Source: Sporosarcina beigongshangi
GTDB taxonomy: Bacteria; Actinomycetota; Actinomycetes; Actinomycetales; Micrococcaceae
Length of the DNA: 64,000 nucleotides
NCBI RefSeq assembly: GCF_016820535.1
Contig: NZ_JADHDY010000011.1
Location: forward strand, 36,458 to 100,457
Reading direction: 5' to 3'
Shown here: piece by piece, positions 26,799 through 35,936 of the stretch
Layout of the letters: each line of letters opens with the position of its first letter
Numbering within the stretch: position 1 is the stretch's first letter
Position numbers and translations under genes: made by a program
Notes under the pieces: generated by a model
Told to the model about the DNA's origin: nothing
The model's database searches: none
The model's input: only the letters and a program-made list of their open reading frames with translations

Positions 26799-29525
26799 TC
26801 AGGCGGTGCGGCTGCTTTCGTCCCTGTCCCAGCCGCCGCCCATGGTCAGTGAGCGGCTGCGCGTGGCCTTGCCTGCGAGCGCCAGCGAGGCGTAGATGCC
26901 GGCATCGACAAGGGCGGCCGGGCCGGTTACGCTGCGCAGCAGCTTGCCCAGGCCGGTTTCGCCCGTGGCAGCCGGGCCGGGAGCTGCGGGCATAGCGTCC
27001 CCGGATGCCGTGTTGAGCGCCAGCTGCTGGTTGCCGCGGTAGATGCGCCGCAGCGTCCGGTACAGCTCGCGGGTGTGCAGCGGCACCCTGACCACCACGG
27101 GGCGGGTTGGCAGCACCGCCTTCTCCGACGGCTTGAACAGGGAGTCCACATAGGCGTCGTCGGCGGTGGCTGCCGGGAAGTGGCCAAAGCGGGCGTGGCC
27201 GGCCAGGCTGACGGCGTACGCGCCGGCACCCCAGAGATGTTCGCTCATGGCGGGGATCCGCAGCCGGGCCCGGTAGTAGGCCTGGACGAGCCGGTCCGCG
27301 CCGCTGGTTTCGTAGCGGAACGCAGGGCGTGCGGCGAGTGCCCCGGGCTTGCCCAGGTGCCGGAATACGTCGGCCACGGCGTCGGGTGTCACCTCGATGT
27401 CGGCATCCAGGTACAGCCGGGGCCATCGGGTGCAGGCCACGTCGGCGGCGTTCAGGGCTGCCGTCTTGGACGGTTCCTTGAAGCTGAGCACAGTCACTCC
27501 GGGGAAGGAGGCGGCGATCGCGGCGGTGCTGTCTGTGCACCCGTTGCAGGCCACTATCACCTCCACGGCGCCGGAGGCGGCCAGGGCAGCCAGCGGCCGG
27601 AGCGTGCGGGCTATGACGGCCGCCTCGTTGTGGGCCGGGATGATGATGGCGCCTGAGGGGAAGGCCCCTGGGGCGGTGGAGGCTGCGGCAGGTGAAATGG
27701 TGGCGTGGGGGAGCGACTTCCAGGCCCGCATGCCTGCCAGTGCCATGAAGGCCCGGCGGTTCTCAGGCTTGTAGGAGCGGGCCAGCTCGGCCGTGGCCGT
27801 AACGGAGCGCACCAGGGCGGCGTAGCCGCGTGAGTGGTGGGCGGCGGCGTAGCGGACCCGGTTGACGGCCATGAGCGCCGCCAGATCTGCCGAGGCACCC
27901 GAGCCGCCCCGGCTGTGCACCATGGCCGCCGACGGTTCAAACCAGGCCGTGTGCCCGTGTTCGCGCGCCCGCCGGAAGTAGTCGGTCTCTTCCGAGTACA
28001 GGAAGAACTGCTCGTCCCAGTCGCCCACGTGCTCCGCCACGGTTCCGGAGATCAGCACGGCGGCGCCGGTCGCCCAGTCGACGGGGTGCGGGAATTGGTA
28101 GCTTTCGGCGTTGTAGTCGATCTCGCTCAGCCACTCCGGCCGCCCGGCCAGCCTGCCGCCGAACAGTGCATCGCCCACGGCCTTGCCCAGGCTCGGTTCG
28201 CGCCGCAGCGAGGTGTAGGTGGTGCCGTCGGCGTCGAGCAGCTTGGGCACCACAATGCCGGCACCGGAGACGCGCATGCGCCGCCGCAGTGTCCTGACGG
28301 CGCCGGGCAGGATGCGCAGGTCGGGGTTCAGGACCAGCACGTCGTGGTGCGGCCCGGCCTGCCGCAGCGCTGCATTGATGCCGCCGGCGTAGCCCGCGTT
28401 CCCGCCGGTCTCGGCGAGGATGACGTCCGGGTGGGCAGCCAGCTTCGCGCGGGTTCCGTCGGTGGAGCCGTTGTCCGCCACCACCACCTTCAGCGACTGC
28501 GAACCCGTCTCCCCGCGCAGGCCCTCCATGAGCGGGTCAATGTCCGCCTCGTTGTTGTAGGTCACCAGCACCACTGTCACGTCGGCCAGGTAGCACGACG
28601 GCGTGAAGCAGCCTTCCGGCGTCTTCGCGCCCCGGGCGGGCGGCTTGGCTGGCGACGGTGCGGTACGGGGGGCGCCGTCGGCGCTGCTGTGGCGGCTCAT
28701 GCGCAGGTAGGCTTCCGGGCCCTGGACCAGGTAGCGGCGGGCCAGGCGCTGGGGCTCCATGGCCAGCCGCCAGGCCCACTCCATGCCGGCGTCGGACACG
28801 GCCTGCGGCGCGCGCTGGATGCGCCCGGCCAGGAAGTCCACCACGGCACCAAACGCCAGCAGCACCGGGGCGCCGGTCAGGGCGCCGTATTCGGACATCC
28901 ACAGCTCCTGCCGCGGCTTGCCCAGGCCCACCACCAGCATGTCCGTTCCGGAGGCGGCAATCTCGCCGGCCAGATCCACCGAGGAGTCCCTGTCGGCCAG
29001 GACTGAGCGTTTCGGCGCCCACCACCCTGAGAGCTTCAGCTCCGGCCGGTGCCGGGCGAACTGTTCCTTCAACAGGGCGTGGGTGGCTTCCGCGCCGCCC
29101 AGGAAGCCGACGGCCAGGCCCTTTGCCTGGGCCTCGTCAAGGAGCGGGTCGATCAGGTCGCTGCCGGCCAGGCGGGGCCAGTCCCGGCCCGTCAGCGCCG
29201 TGGCCTTGGTCCGCAGCGGCGCCCCGTCAAGGAGGGTGAGCCAGTCCAGGGTGTCGCTGTGGTCCAAGAGCCCGTTCCAGCGCCCGCTGGTGCCGAAGTG
29301 GAACACATGGTCCAGGTTGGCGGAGGCCACGGCAAGCGGGCGCTCCCCGGGCTCGCCGGCGGCGGCAATGATGCGCTCCACGGCGTCCTCAAAGCTGCTC
29401 AGGTCCACCTCGGTGCCGCCCAGCACCACCTTGCGCGGGTCCGCCGGGCTCTCCGGGCGGGAGCCGGGCCGTGCCCCTGTGGTGGTAACTCGCGAATCCG
29501 CAGCTGGATCAACATGGATGCTCAT
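26799..29525 (-). CDS. Three-domain glycosyltransferase fusion: GT26 (WecG/TagA) + GT2 + GT2
   Basis: 908 residues. Domain 1 (about 33-290) is WecG/TagA/CpsF-like: VVLGGTEVDLSSF, ASANLDHVFHF, VGFLGGAEAT, LVVGLGKPRQELWM and AFGAVVDFLAG. After a Pro-rich linker, domain 2 (about 318-590) is a WbbL-like GT2: VTVVLVTYNNEADI, VVVADNGSTDGTRAK, NAGYAGGINAAL and LVLNPDLRI. Domain 3 (about 625-908) is a second GT2: AIIIPAHNEAAVIA, VIVACNGCTDST and LYLDADIEVTP. Such enzymes usually come as separate genes; here one polypeptide could carry out three successive sugar additions. The ATG at 29525 follows GAAGGAGA. It lies 42 bases after the giant secreted protein gene, same strand. Confidence 0.88.
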   Translation of the reverse strand: MSIHVDPAADSRVTTTGARPGSRPESPADPRKVVLGGTEVDLSSFEDAVERIIAAAGEPGERPLAVASANLDHVFHFGTSGRWNGLLDHSDTLDWLTLLDGAPLRTKATALTGRDWPRLAGSDLIDPLLDEAQAKGLAVGFLGGAEATHALLKEQFARHRPELKLSGWWAPKRSVLADRDSSVDLAGEIAASGTDMLVVGLGKPRQELWMSEYGALTGAPVLLAFGAVVDFLAGRIQRAPQAVSDAGMEWAWRLAMEPQRLARRYLVQGPEAYLRMSRHSSADGAPRTAPSPAKPPARGAKTPEGCFTPSCYLADVTVVLVTYNNEADIDPLMEGLRGETGSQSLKVVVADNGSTDGTRAKLAAHPDVILAETGGNAGYAGGINAALRQAGPHHDVLVLNPDLRILPGAVRTLRRRMRVSGAGIVVPKLLDADGTTYTSLRREPSLGKAVGDALFGGRLAGRPEWLSEIDYNAESYQFPHPVDWATGAAVLISGTVAEHVGDWDEQFFLYSEETDYFRRAREHGHTAWFEPSAAMVHSRGGSGASADLAALMAVNRVRYAAAHHSRGYAALVRSVTATAELARSYKPENRRAFMALAGMRAWKSLPHATISPAAASTAPGAFPSGAIIIPAHNEAAVIARTLRPLAALAASGAVEVIVACNGCTDSTAAIAASFPGVTVLSFKEPSKTAALNAADVACTRWPRLYLDADIEVTPDAVADVFRHLGKPGALAARPAFRYETSGADRLVQAYYRARLRIPAMSEHLWGAGAYAVSLAGHARFGHFPAATADDAYVDSLFKPSEKAVLPTRPVVVRVPLHTRELYRTLRRIYRGNQQLALNTASGDAMPAAPGPAATGETGLGKLLRSVTGPAALVDAGIYASLALAGKATRSRSLTMGGGWDRDESSRTA

Positions 29526-29567
29526 GGCGATGGTCTCCTTCGAATCGTGGTTGGCGTGGGAGGGGGC

Positions 29568-32500
29568 CTAGGGGGTTGTGAAGAGGACGTCGACCCAGTA
29601 GTTCGAGGACTGGAACGAGTCCGTCGGGAAGCTGGAGCTGCCGTAGCGGTACACGCCGTTGCCGGCCGTGGAGGTGGACGCCGGTGCGTGCAGCGGTGCT
29701 TTGTCCACCGCGCCGGTGAACCCGCCGGAGTCGGCGGCGTAGTGCCCGTTCGGGGCGTAGTAGGACACGATGTAGATTGTGTTGGCGGTGATGGGGATGG
29801 GTGTGGAGAACTGGGCGCTCTGCCAGCCGCTGGCGGTCTCATTGGCGAACGTCACGGTGCCCAGCAGGGTGCCGGTGCCGGACCACAGATAACCGGTGTG
29901 CGTGCCGGTGTTTCCCGCCCCCTTGTAGAACTTCACGCCGGTCACGGTGCCGCCCACGTCGGAGCGGAACCGCATGCCGAGCTGGACGGCGTCGGGGTCG
30001 TTGGCGCTGGTGGTGCCAGGTGTTGCCGCGGCGGCGAAGACGCCACAGGGGCAGGCCGGCGCTGCCATGGTGGTGAAGGTCCAGCTGTACGGGGCCGTCA
30101 TGGTTCCGCCCGCCGGGTTCTTGGCACCGGACACGGTGGCCGTGTACGCCGTCGAATAGGCCAGCTGCTGGCCGGGGGTGAAGGTGGAGGCGTTGGCGAC
30201 GCTGTCATAGGAGAGGGTGCCCGCCACCGCCGTGCCGGCGGCGTCCTTGAGGGTGAAGGACACGGTGGCCGGGTCAACGGCCCAGTTGAACGTGGCGCGC
30301 GGTGCCACGGACGGGAGCACCCCGGAGGCGTTGGACGCCGGCGTGGTGGCCGAGACCTTGGGGGCCGGCGTGGAGGTGGGGCTGAACACGGCGTCCACCC
30401 AGTAGTTGGTGTTTTGGAAGCTGTCCGTGGGGAAGTTCGAGTCGCCGTAGCGGAACACGCCGTTCAGTCCGTCAAGGCCGCTGGCGAGCCCGGTCAGGGG
30501 TGCGTTGACCTTGGCGCTCGCCAGGCCGCCGCTGGTGGCGGAGTAGCCGCCGTTGGGGGCCAGGTAGGACACCACGTAGGTGGTGTTGGGCGTGACCGCC
30601 ACCGGGGTTGCCAGGTCCGCCTGCTGCCAGCCTGTCGCGGTCTCATTGGCAAAAGTCACGGAGGACAGCAGGGTGCCGGTGCGGCTCCACAGGTAGCCGG
30701 TGTGTGTGCCGGTGTTGGCCGAGCCCTTGTAGAAGCGGATGCCGGTGATGTACCCGGGCAGGTCGGACTGAAACTTCATGCCCAACTGCACTTTGGCCGT
30801 GTCCGGCTCGGAACCGGTGCTGGGCGCGTCGGTGCCGGAGAACACGGTGCACGGGCAGATGGGTGCGGCAACGGTCGTGAACGTCCATGAGACCGGTGCC
30901 GCAAGGGCCTGGCCAGTGGTGCTGGTGGCGGCGCTGACGGTGGCCGTGAAGGTGGTGCCAAACGCCAGCAGGGCGGCGGGCGTGAACGTCGCGGTCTTGC
31001 TGGCGGCGTCGTAGGCGACCGCGCCGGCCACGGCAGCCCCGGAGGCGTCCTTGACGCCCATCACGATGGAGGCGGGCACCACGTCCGCGCTGAACACGGC
31101 CTTGGGTGCCGTGTTGAGGGCGGCATTGCCGGTGCCGTCCGCCGGGGTGGCGGAGGCCACGGTCGGCGGCGGGGGCGGCGGCATGGTGGTGAAGGACCAG
31201 GTGGTTGGTGCCGCCAGGGGCTGTCCGGCCGCATTGGTGGCGCCGGAGACGGTGGCCGTGTACTGCGTGCCGTAGGCCAGCGGCTGGCTGGGGGACAGCG
31301 TCACGGTGCGGTTCGCTGACGTGTAGGCGGCCGTGGCGGCCACCGCCGCGCCGGAGCCGTTCTTCAGGGTGAAGGTGATCGAGGCCGGTGCCACGTCCTG
31401 GTCAAAGACGGCAGTGGGCTTCACCGCAATGCCCACCCCGGTTGTCCCGGGGGCGGGACTGGTGGAGGTGACAGTGGGCGGCACGGGCGCCGGGAGGGTG
31501 GTGAAGGTCCACGTGTAGGGCGTTGCCATGGCCTGCCCGGCCGCATTGGCCGCGCCGGCAACGGAGGCCGTGTACGTGGTGGCGTATGCCAGCGGGGCCG
31601 ACGGCGTGAACGTGGCGGTGTTGGTGGCGGCGTCGTAGCTGGTGGCACCGGCAACGGACGCCCCGCCCGGTCCTGCCAGCGTGAAGCTGATGCTGGCCGG
31701 GACGGCGGCCTGGTTGAAGGTTGCGGTCGGTGCCACGGAACGTGCCTGGCCGGTGGCGCCGTTGGCGGGCGTCTTGACCACCACGGCCGGTGCGCCGGCG
31801 GCGTCGGGCATGAAGTTCACGTCAACCCAGTAGTTCTCCCCGCTGAAGGACTTGTCCGGGAACGTGGGCCCGCCGGCATAGGTGTAGATGCCGTTGGCCG
31901 TCCCGGGCACGCTGCGCAGCAGGTGCAGGTGGCCGCTGTCCACATTGCTCGAGCCCAAGGGCATGGGTGAGGGGTTGTTGAACAGGTACCCGGTGGTTTC
32001 CGAGTAGTGCCCCTGCGGCGCATAGTAGGAGGCAACGTACACCGTGTTGGCCGTGACCGGCACCGGCGTGTCGAACGCCATGGTCTGCCAGCCGCTGGCG
32101 GTCTCGTTCACGAACGTGCCGCGGGCCAGCAGCGTGCCGTCCAGGCCCCACAGGCTCCCCACGTGGGTGCCCTTGTTTGCAGCCGCCTTGTAGAAGCGCA
32201 GGCCTTTGATGGTCCCGGTCGTGTCGGCGGTGAACTTCACGCCAAACTCGCCCGCGTTGGTGTCGCCGGAGTCGGCAACGGCCGGGGCGTCTGAGCCAAA
32301 CACGGAACAGGGGCAGGTGGTTCCCACCACCCTGGCCGGGCCGCTGCCCTCAATGTTCCCGCTGTCGTCCGTGGCCCGTGCCCGGATGGTCTGCCCGGGA
32401 GTGCCGTGCGCCACCCACGTGTAGCTCCACGTGCCGGTGCCCTGGGCCGGGTGCCAGGATGTGCCGTTGTCCGTGGAAACCTCGACGCCGGCCACCACCC

Positions 32501-34313
32501 CGCCAACATCGCTGGCGGTGCCGGTGATGGTCATCTTGGTCCCGTCGGCCACCGTGGTGCCGGCGGCCGGCGCCGCGATGGTGCTGACTGGCGCCGTGGT
32601 GTCTGCCGTGGCGCTCGCAGCCACCAGCCCGGCCATGGGTGTGGCCGGTTGGGTGTGCATGTCGGCCAACAGGTTCATAGTGGCCTGCTGCATATTCCTG
32701 TCGGTGTTGGGCCGCCCGTCAGCCAGTCCCCAGGCCCATTGGACGGTGCCCGCGACGGACAGCCCCCAGGACCACTGGACAGTGCCGGAACCGAAGACCA
32801 GGGCGCCGCTGGGCGCCCGGTACAGGGTCAGGTTGTGGGTGGCGGTGGCGGGTGCCGTGGTGGAGCCGTAGTCGGTGAACACCTCGGGGGCGTTGTAGGT
32901 GGTGGAGGAGAGCTTGATGAGACCGGCGGGGCGGAAGCCGTCGTCGGCGTCCACGTCCCACTCATAGCCCAGCGTGTCCAGCCCGGCGCCCAGCGTCAGG
33001 ACCTGCGAGCCCGTGAGGTTGGCCGCGGCTGTGTTCCGCCACAGCCGCATCTTGGCGTACGCGGCCGGGACGGTGATGTCAGTGCTGCCGGAGTTGACCA
33101 GGAAGATCTGGCCTGTCAGTGCATTCTCGGGGTTCCCGCCGCCGGTGGCCGTGCCGTAGCGGGGGTCCCGCCACGTGCCCGTCCATTCCACCGGGTCGGT
33201 GGGTGCGTTGAAGTGGGTGTCCTTGTAGGCGACCAGGGTGCGGTTCGCGGTGGCGGGGCCGGACTGGCTCGGCTCCCACCGTGTCCGCCAGAAGATCTCG
33301 TTGCCGGTGAAGAAGGCCAGGTTGACGCCCGCGTCGCGGGCGGCCTCCACGTTGCTGCGCTGCGACCCGGACCAGTATTCGTCATGGCCGGAGGACATGA
33401 ACACCTTGTGGTTCAGCAGCTGCGCCGGCCGGGTCGCCGTGTCCAGGCCGCTGATGTAGCTGACGTCGTAGCCGTTCTGTTCAAGGAAGAAGATCATGGG
33501 GTACTCAGAGCTCTGGTACCAGTTGGGGTCGTTGATGTTTGTGTAGAAGAACGGCCGGTTGTAGGAGACCTTGAAGGCGGCCTTGTACGCCATGGGGTTG
33601 CCCGGAGGGCAGGATACGGTGCAGCCGTAGAGGCTGTTGCCGCCGTAGGAGTTGTACGCCTGCCACGTGGGGTCGGAGGTCTGGACCACCATGTCGGAGC
33701 TGCCGCCGTCGTTGCGCACCACAAACGGGATCTGGCTGACGCCGCTGTGGGAGGAGGTGGGGGCGATGTCGTCACGGGTCAGTACGGCAATGTACAGTCC
33801 GGACACGGCATCCGCGGGGGCCGTCCAGCTGGCCGACACCGCCCAGTTGCCGCAGTCGATCAGTCCGCTCGCTGAGAACTCATCACATTTCGGCTGGGTC
33901 TGGGGGAGCGTGGCCGTGGGAAGGATGTTGCCCTGCATCTGCCGGGCCCCCAGGCCCTGGTAGTAGCCGAGGCGGAAGATGTTCAGGTGGTACTTGGTGG
34001 CCGCCGTCTTGACCTTGAAGGACAGGGATTCGCCGGCATTGATGCTCATGGCGGTGCCAAAGCCCTGAATGTCGGTGTCTCCCGTCCCTGGCACGTACCA
34101 GTCAAGGGGGCTGTTGCCGGGCTTGGAGTTCTCGCACGCCACGGCGTTGGTGACGGGCACGGCACACGGGTCGGCGCCCGCGCCCTGGGCGATGTCCACC
34201 GCAGGCCCGGGCGCCATGCTCGCCGTCAGGAAGGAAAAGACCATCGCCGCGGCGACGGGCAGGGTTGCCATGCGGACCAGTGCCGGTCCGTGAGAGTGAA
34301 TATTCTTGAACAT
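29568..34313 (-). CDS. Giant secreted protein: DMF-ase-like domain, Ig-like repeats, three DUF4082 domains
   Basis: 1581 residues. An N-terminal signal peptide (hydrophobic core VAAAMVFSFLTASMA) is followed by a region to about residue 565 resembling the N,N-dimethylformamidase large-subunit family (WQAYNSYGGNSLYG, SSGHDEYWSGSQRSNV, FFTGNEIFWRTRWEP). Then come a bacterial Ig-like domain (about 571-660), DUF4082 copy 1 (668-828), three Big_5/SbsA-type Ig repeats (838-1148), DUF4082 copy 2 (1151-1308), a fourth Big_5 repeat (1314-1414) and DUF4082 copy 3 (1418-1581). Each DUF4082 shows CPCxVF, FYKG/FYKA, GTHxG and YYAPxGHY-type motifs. It has no wall anchor. A role as a surface or matrix protein acting on, or binding, the polymer is inferred. 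Confidence 0.87.
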   Translation of the reverse strand: MFKNIHSHGPALVRMATLPVAAAMVFSFLTASMAPGPAVDIAQGAGADPCAVPVTNAVACENSKPGNSPLDWYVPGTGDTDIQGFGTAMSINAGESLSFKVKTAATKYHLNIFRLGYYQGLGARQMQGNILPTATLPQTQPKCDEFSASGLIDCGNWAVSASWTAPADAVSGLYIAVLTRDDIAPTSSHSGVSQIPFVVRNDGGSSDMVVQTSDPTWQAYNSYGGNSLYGCTVSCPPGNPMAYKAAFKVSYNRPFFYTNINDPNWYQSSEYPMIFFLEQNGYDVSYISGLDTATRPAQLLNHKVFMSSGHDEYWSGSQRSNVEAARDAGVNLAFFTGNEIFWRTRWEPSQSGPATANRTLVAYKDTHFNAPTDPVEWTGTWRDPRYGTATGGGNPENALTGQIFLVNSGSTDITVPAAYAKMRLWRNTAAANLTGSQVLTLGAGLDTLGYEWDVDADDGFRPAGLIKLSSTTYNAPEVFTDYGSTTAPATATHNLTLYRAPSGALVFGSGTVQWSWGLSVAGTVQWAWGLADGRPNTDRNMQQATMNLLADMHTQPATPMAGLVAASATADTTAPVSTIAAPAAGTTVADGTKMTITGTASDVGGVVAGVEVSTDNGTSWHPAQGTGTWSYTWVAHGTPGQTIRARATDDSGNIEGSGPARVVGTTCPCSVFGSDAPAVADSGDTNAGEFGVKFTADTTGTIKGLRFYKAAANKGTHVGSLWGLDGTLLARGTFVNETASGWQTMAFDTPVPVTANTVYVASYYAPQGHYSETTGYLFNNPSPMPLGSSNVDSGHLHLLRSVPGTANGIYTYAGGPTFPDKSFSGENYWVDVNFMPDAAGAPAVVVKTPANGATGQARSVAPTATFNQAAVPASISFTLAGPGGASVAGATSYDAATNTATFTPSAPLAYATTYTASVAGAANAAGQAMATPYTWTFTTLPAPVPPTVTSTSPAPGTTGVGIAVKPTAVFDQDVAPASITFTLKNGSGAAVAATAAYTSANRTVTLSPSQPLAYGTQYTATVSGATNAAGQPLAAPTTWSFTTMPPPPPPTVASATPADGTGNAALNTAPKAVFSADVVPASIVMGVKDASGAAVAGAVAYDAASKTATFTPAALLAFGTTFTATVSAATSTTGQALAAPVSWTFTTVAAPICPCTVFSGTDAPSTGSEPDTAKVQLGMKFQSDLPGYITGIRFYKGSANTGTHTGYLWSRTGTLLSSVTFANETATGWQQADLATPVAVTPNTTYVVSYLAPNGGYSATSGGLASAKVNAPLTGLASGLDGLNGVFRYGDSNFPTDSFQNTNYWVDAVFSPTSTPAPKVSATTPASNASGVLPSVAPRATFNWAVDPATVSFTLKDAAGTAVAGTLSYDSVANASTFTPGQQLAYSTAYTATVSGAKNPAGGTMTAPYSWTFTTMAAPACPCGVFAAAATPGTTSANDPDAVQLGMRFRSDVGGTVTGVKFYKGAGNTGTHTGYLWSGTGTLLGTVTFANETASGWQSAQFSTPIPITANTIYIVSYYAPNGHYAADSGGFTGAVDKAPLHAPASTSTAGNGVYRYGSSSFPTDSFQSSNYWVDVLFTTP
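30060..32310 (-). repeat. Internal protein repeat array (Big_5 x4, DUF4082)
   Basis: Four roughly 100-residue SbsA/Big_5 units recur within the giant secreted protein, each ending TW(T/S)FTT after a TYTA/QYTA/TFTA/AYTA strand. They are interspersed with copies 1 and 2 of DUF4082. The copies differ enough that they are not recent duplicates. Confidence 0.75.
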
Positions 34314-34586
34314 CGATTGCCCCTGCGTCAGCCCTGCCCCGAATCAGGGAAGCAACGCATTCAACCTGTCGTGCGAGACCCTGACGACCCCGCCCTTCCA
34401 GCGCCAAAACCAAGGTCTCCAACGGTTGTTGGGAGTCCTTGCCGCAGGCATCAGGAAGAGCAGCCGTAGCTGACTTTAGGCGTGGGGGAACAGTGCTCAC
34501 TAGCGTGGTGCATACTCGACTTCCGCCCCCGGTACTTGGCCGGGCTACGCGGAACTACTTGGGAAGCGGGGCGTTTCCGTCCCGGG
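34314..34586. other. Promoter/leader region of the giant secreted protein gene
   Basis: 273 bases between two minus-strand genes, no gene seen. On the minus strand it carries two CCAAGTA elements (34531-34539 and 34554-34562), which resemble those before the polysaccharide operon at 9122-9190 and could be shared operators. Confidence 0.4.
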
Positions 34587-35921
34587 CTACGTGCCTTCGA
34601 TGAGGGACTTGCCCAAGTACCCCTCGGCGCCGGCCACACCGGGCAGGGCAATGAAATACTGACCGCCCACCGCCTGGATGTAGTCGGTCATGGGCTCCTC
34701 CGCCAGGCGCTCCTGGACGGTTTCAAACTGCTTCTGGATGTTCGCCTGGTAGCAGGCAAAGATCAGCCCCACGTCCTGGTTGCCGTTGGCATCGGCACCC
34801 AGCACGTAGTTGTAGCCGCGGCGCAGGAAGCGAGAGCCGTCCGTCTCTTCCGTGCGCGGGTTCGCCAGCCGGATGTGGGCGGTCAGGGGCGTCACGGCGC
34901 CCATGGCATCGTCCGAGTAGCTCGGCACGTCCGCCTCCACAGTGCCGTTCAGGGGTGCGCCGCTGTCCCGGCGCCGGCCGATCATGGTGTCCTGCTCCGC
35001 CAGCGACACCCGGTCCCAGAACTCCACCAGCATCTTGATAATGCGCACCACCACAAAGGAGCCACCCACGGCCCAGTCGGGCTGCCCGGATCCCGGCCCG
35101 ATCCACACCAGCCCGTCCTGCTCCGCGGGGTTGGCCGTGCCGTCCTTGTAGCCGAACAGGTTCCGCGGGGTCCCCGTGGGCCGCGGCGGCGACACAAAGC
35201 CGTTGAGCTGCCACTGCGGCTGGATCCATGCCCGCGTGTGCCGCGTCAGGTCGCGCAGTGCGTGGTGGACGGTGTCCTGCGAATTCGCGCACACCTGCAG
35301 GAGCAGCTCGCCGCCCATCCACTTGGGGTCCGGCACGTCGGCGGGGAAAACCCGCATCTCCGTCAGCCCCTCGGGTTTCTTGCCGGCCAGGCCGAAGCGG
35401 CCGTCAAACGCCCCGGCCGCCAGACCCACAGTCACGGTCAGCCCGTCCGGGGGCACCACAGGTCCCAGCACTTCAGAGTCCGACGGCGGCCTGCCGGACC
35501 CGGCGGGCACCGGCACCCCTCCGGTTGCCAGGAAGCGGATGCGTGCGGTGAGCGTGCGCAACAGCTGCTTCAGCTCCCCGGCATCCCGTGCCGTCAGGGA
35601 GAACACGGCAAAGCAGGACGCAGCCTGCGGGGCGGCCGGGCGGTAGACGCCGGCCTGGTTCGCACCCTCAAAGGCGTACGCTTCCTCCGGCCCCGCGGCT
35701 GCAGTTGGCGCGTCCCCGGCGACTGCCGCGGATCCCCCGGCCAGGGCGGCCCCGGCGGCCACGGCCGCGCCGGACGCCACGGCCCCGCGCAGCAGCGAGC
35801 GGCGCAGGAACGCCCGCCGCACCACCCCGGAGGCAACGGCACCGTCCGCCTCCGTAGCGCCGGCAGGGCAGCCGGCCCCCGTGCTGAAGCCGGGCCGGGT
35901 GTCGTTGGCGTTCTCGTTCAT
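34587..35921 (-). CDS. efeB: Dyp-type heme peroxidase / deferrochelatase EfeB
   Basis: 444 residues. A Tat signal with RRAFLRRSLLRGAVASG near residues 35-51 exports it folded with its heme. Dyp-type signatures: FGYKDGTANP (GxxDG motif), AHIRLANPRTE and FLRRGYNYVLG with the heme-environment Arg and Asn. In EfeUOB systems EfeB oxidises ferrous iron or removes iron from heme before uptake. It lies 15 bases downstream of efeO, so the pair is cotranscribed; the EfeU permease gene is absent from this window. Confidence 0.93.
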   Translation of the reverse strand: MNENANDTRPGFSTGAGCPAGATEADGAVASGVVRRAFLRRSLLRGAVASGAAVAAGAALAGGSAAVAGDAPTAAAGPEEAYAFEGANQAGVYRPAAPQAASCFAVFSLTARDAGELKQLLRTLTARIRFLATGGVPVPAGSGRPPSDSEVLGPVVPPDGLTVTVGLAAGAFDGRFGLAGKKPEGLTEMRVFPADVPDPKWMGGELLLQVCANSQDTVHHALRDLTRHTRAWIQPQWQLNGFVSPPRPTGTPRNLFGYKDGTANPAEQDGLVWIGPGSGQPDWAVGGSFVVVRIIKMLVEFWDRVSLAEQDTMIGRRRDSGAPLNGTVEADVPSYSDDAMGAVTPLTAHIRLANPRTEETDGSRFLRRGYNYVLGADANGNQDVGLIFACYQANIQKQFETVQERLAEEPMTDYIQAVGGQYFIALPGVAGAEGYLGKSLIEGT

Positions 35922-35936
35922 GTCAGGTCCTCGGGT

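Noticed and set aside
29049..30890. 613-codon plus-strand frame across the triple glycosyltransferase and giant secreted protein genes
   Set aside because: Gly/Val/Ala-rich antisense translation bridging two well-supported minus-strand genes.
30060..32310. Regular DNA repeats that could look like a tandem or CRISPR array
   Set aside because: The units are about 300 bases, in frame, diverged, and encode Ig-like domains; no short direct repeats with unique spacers.
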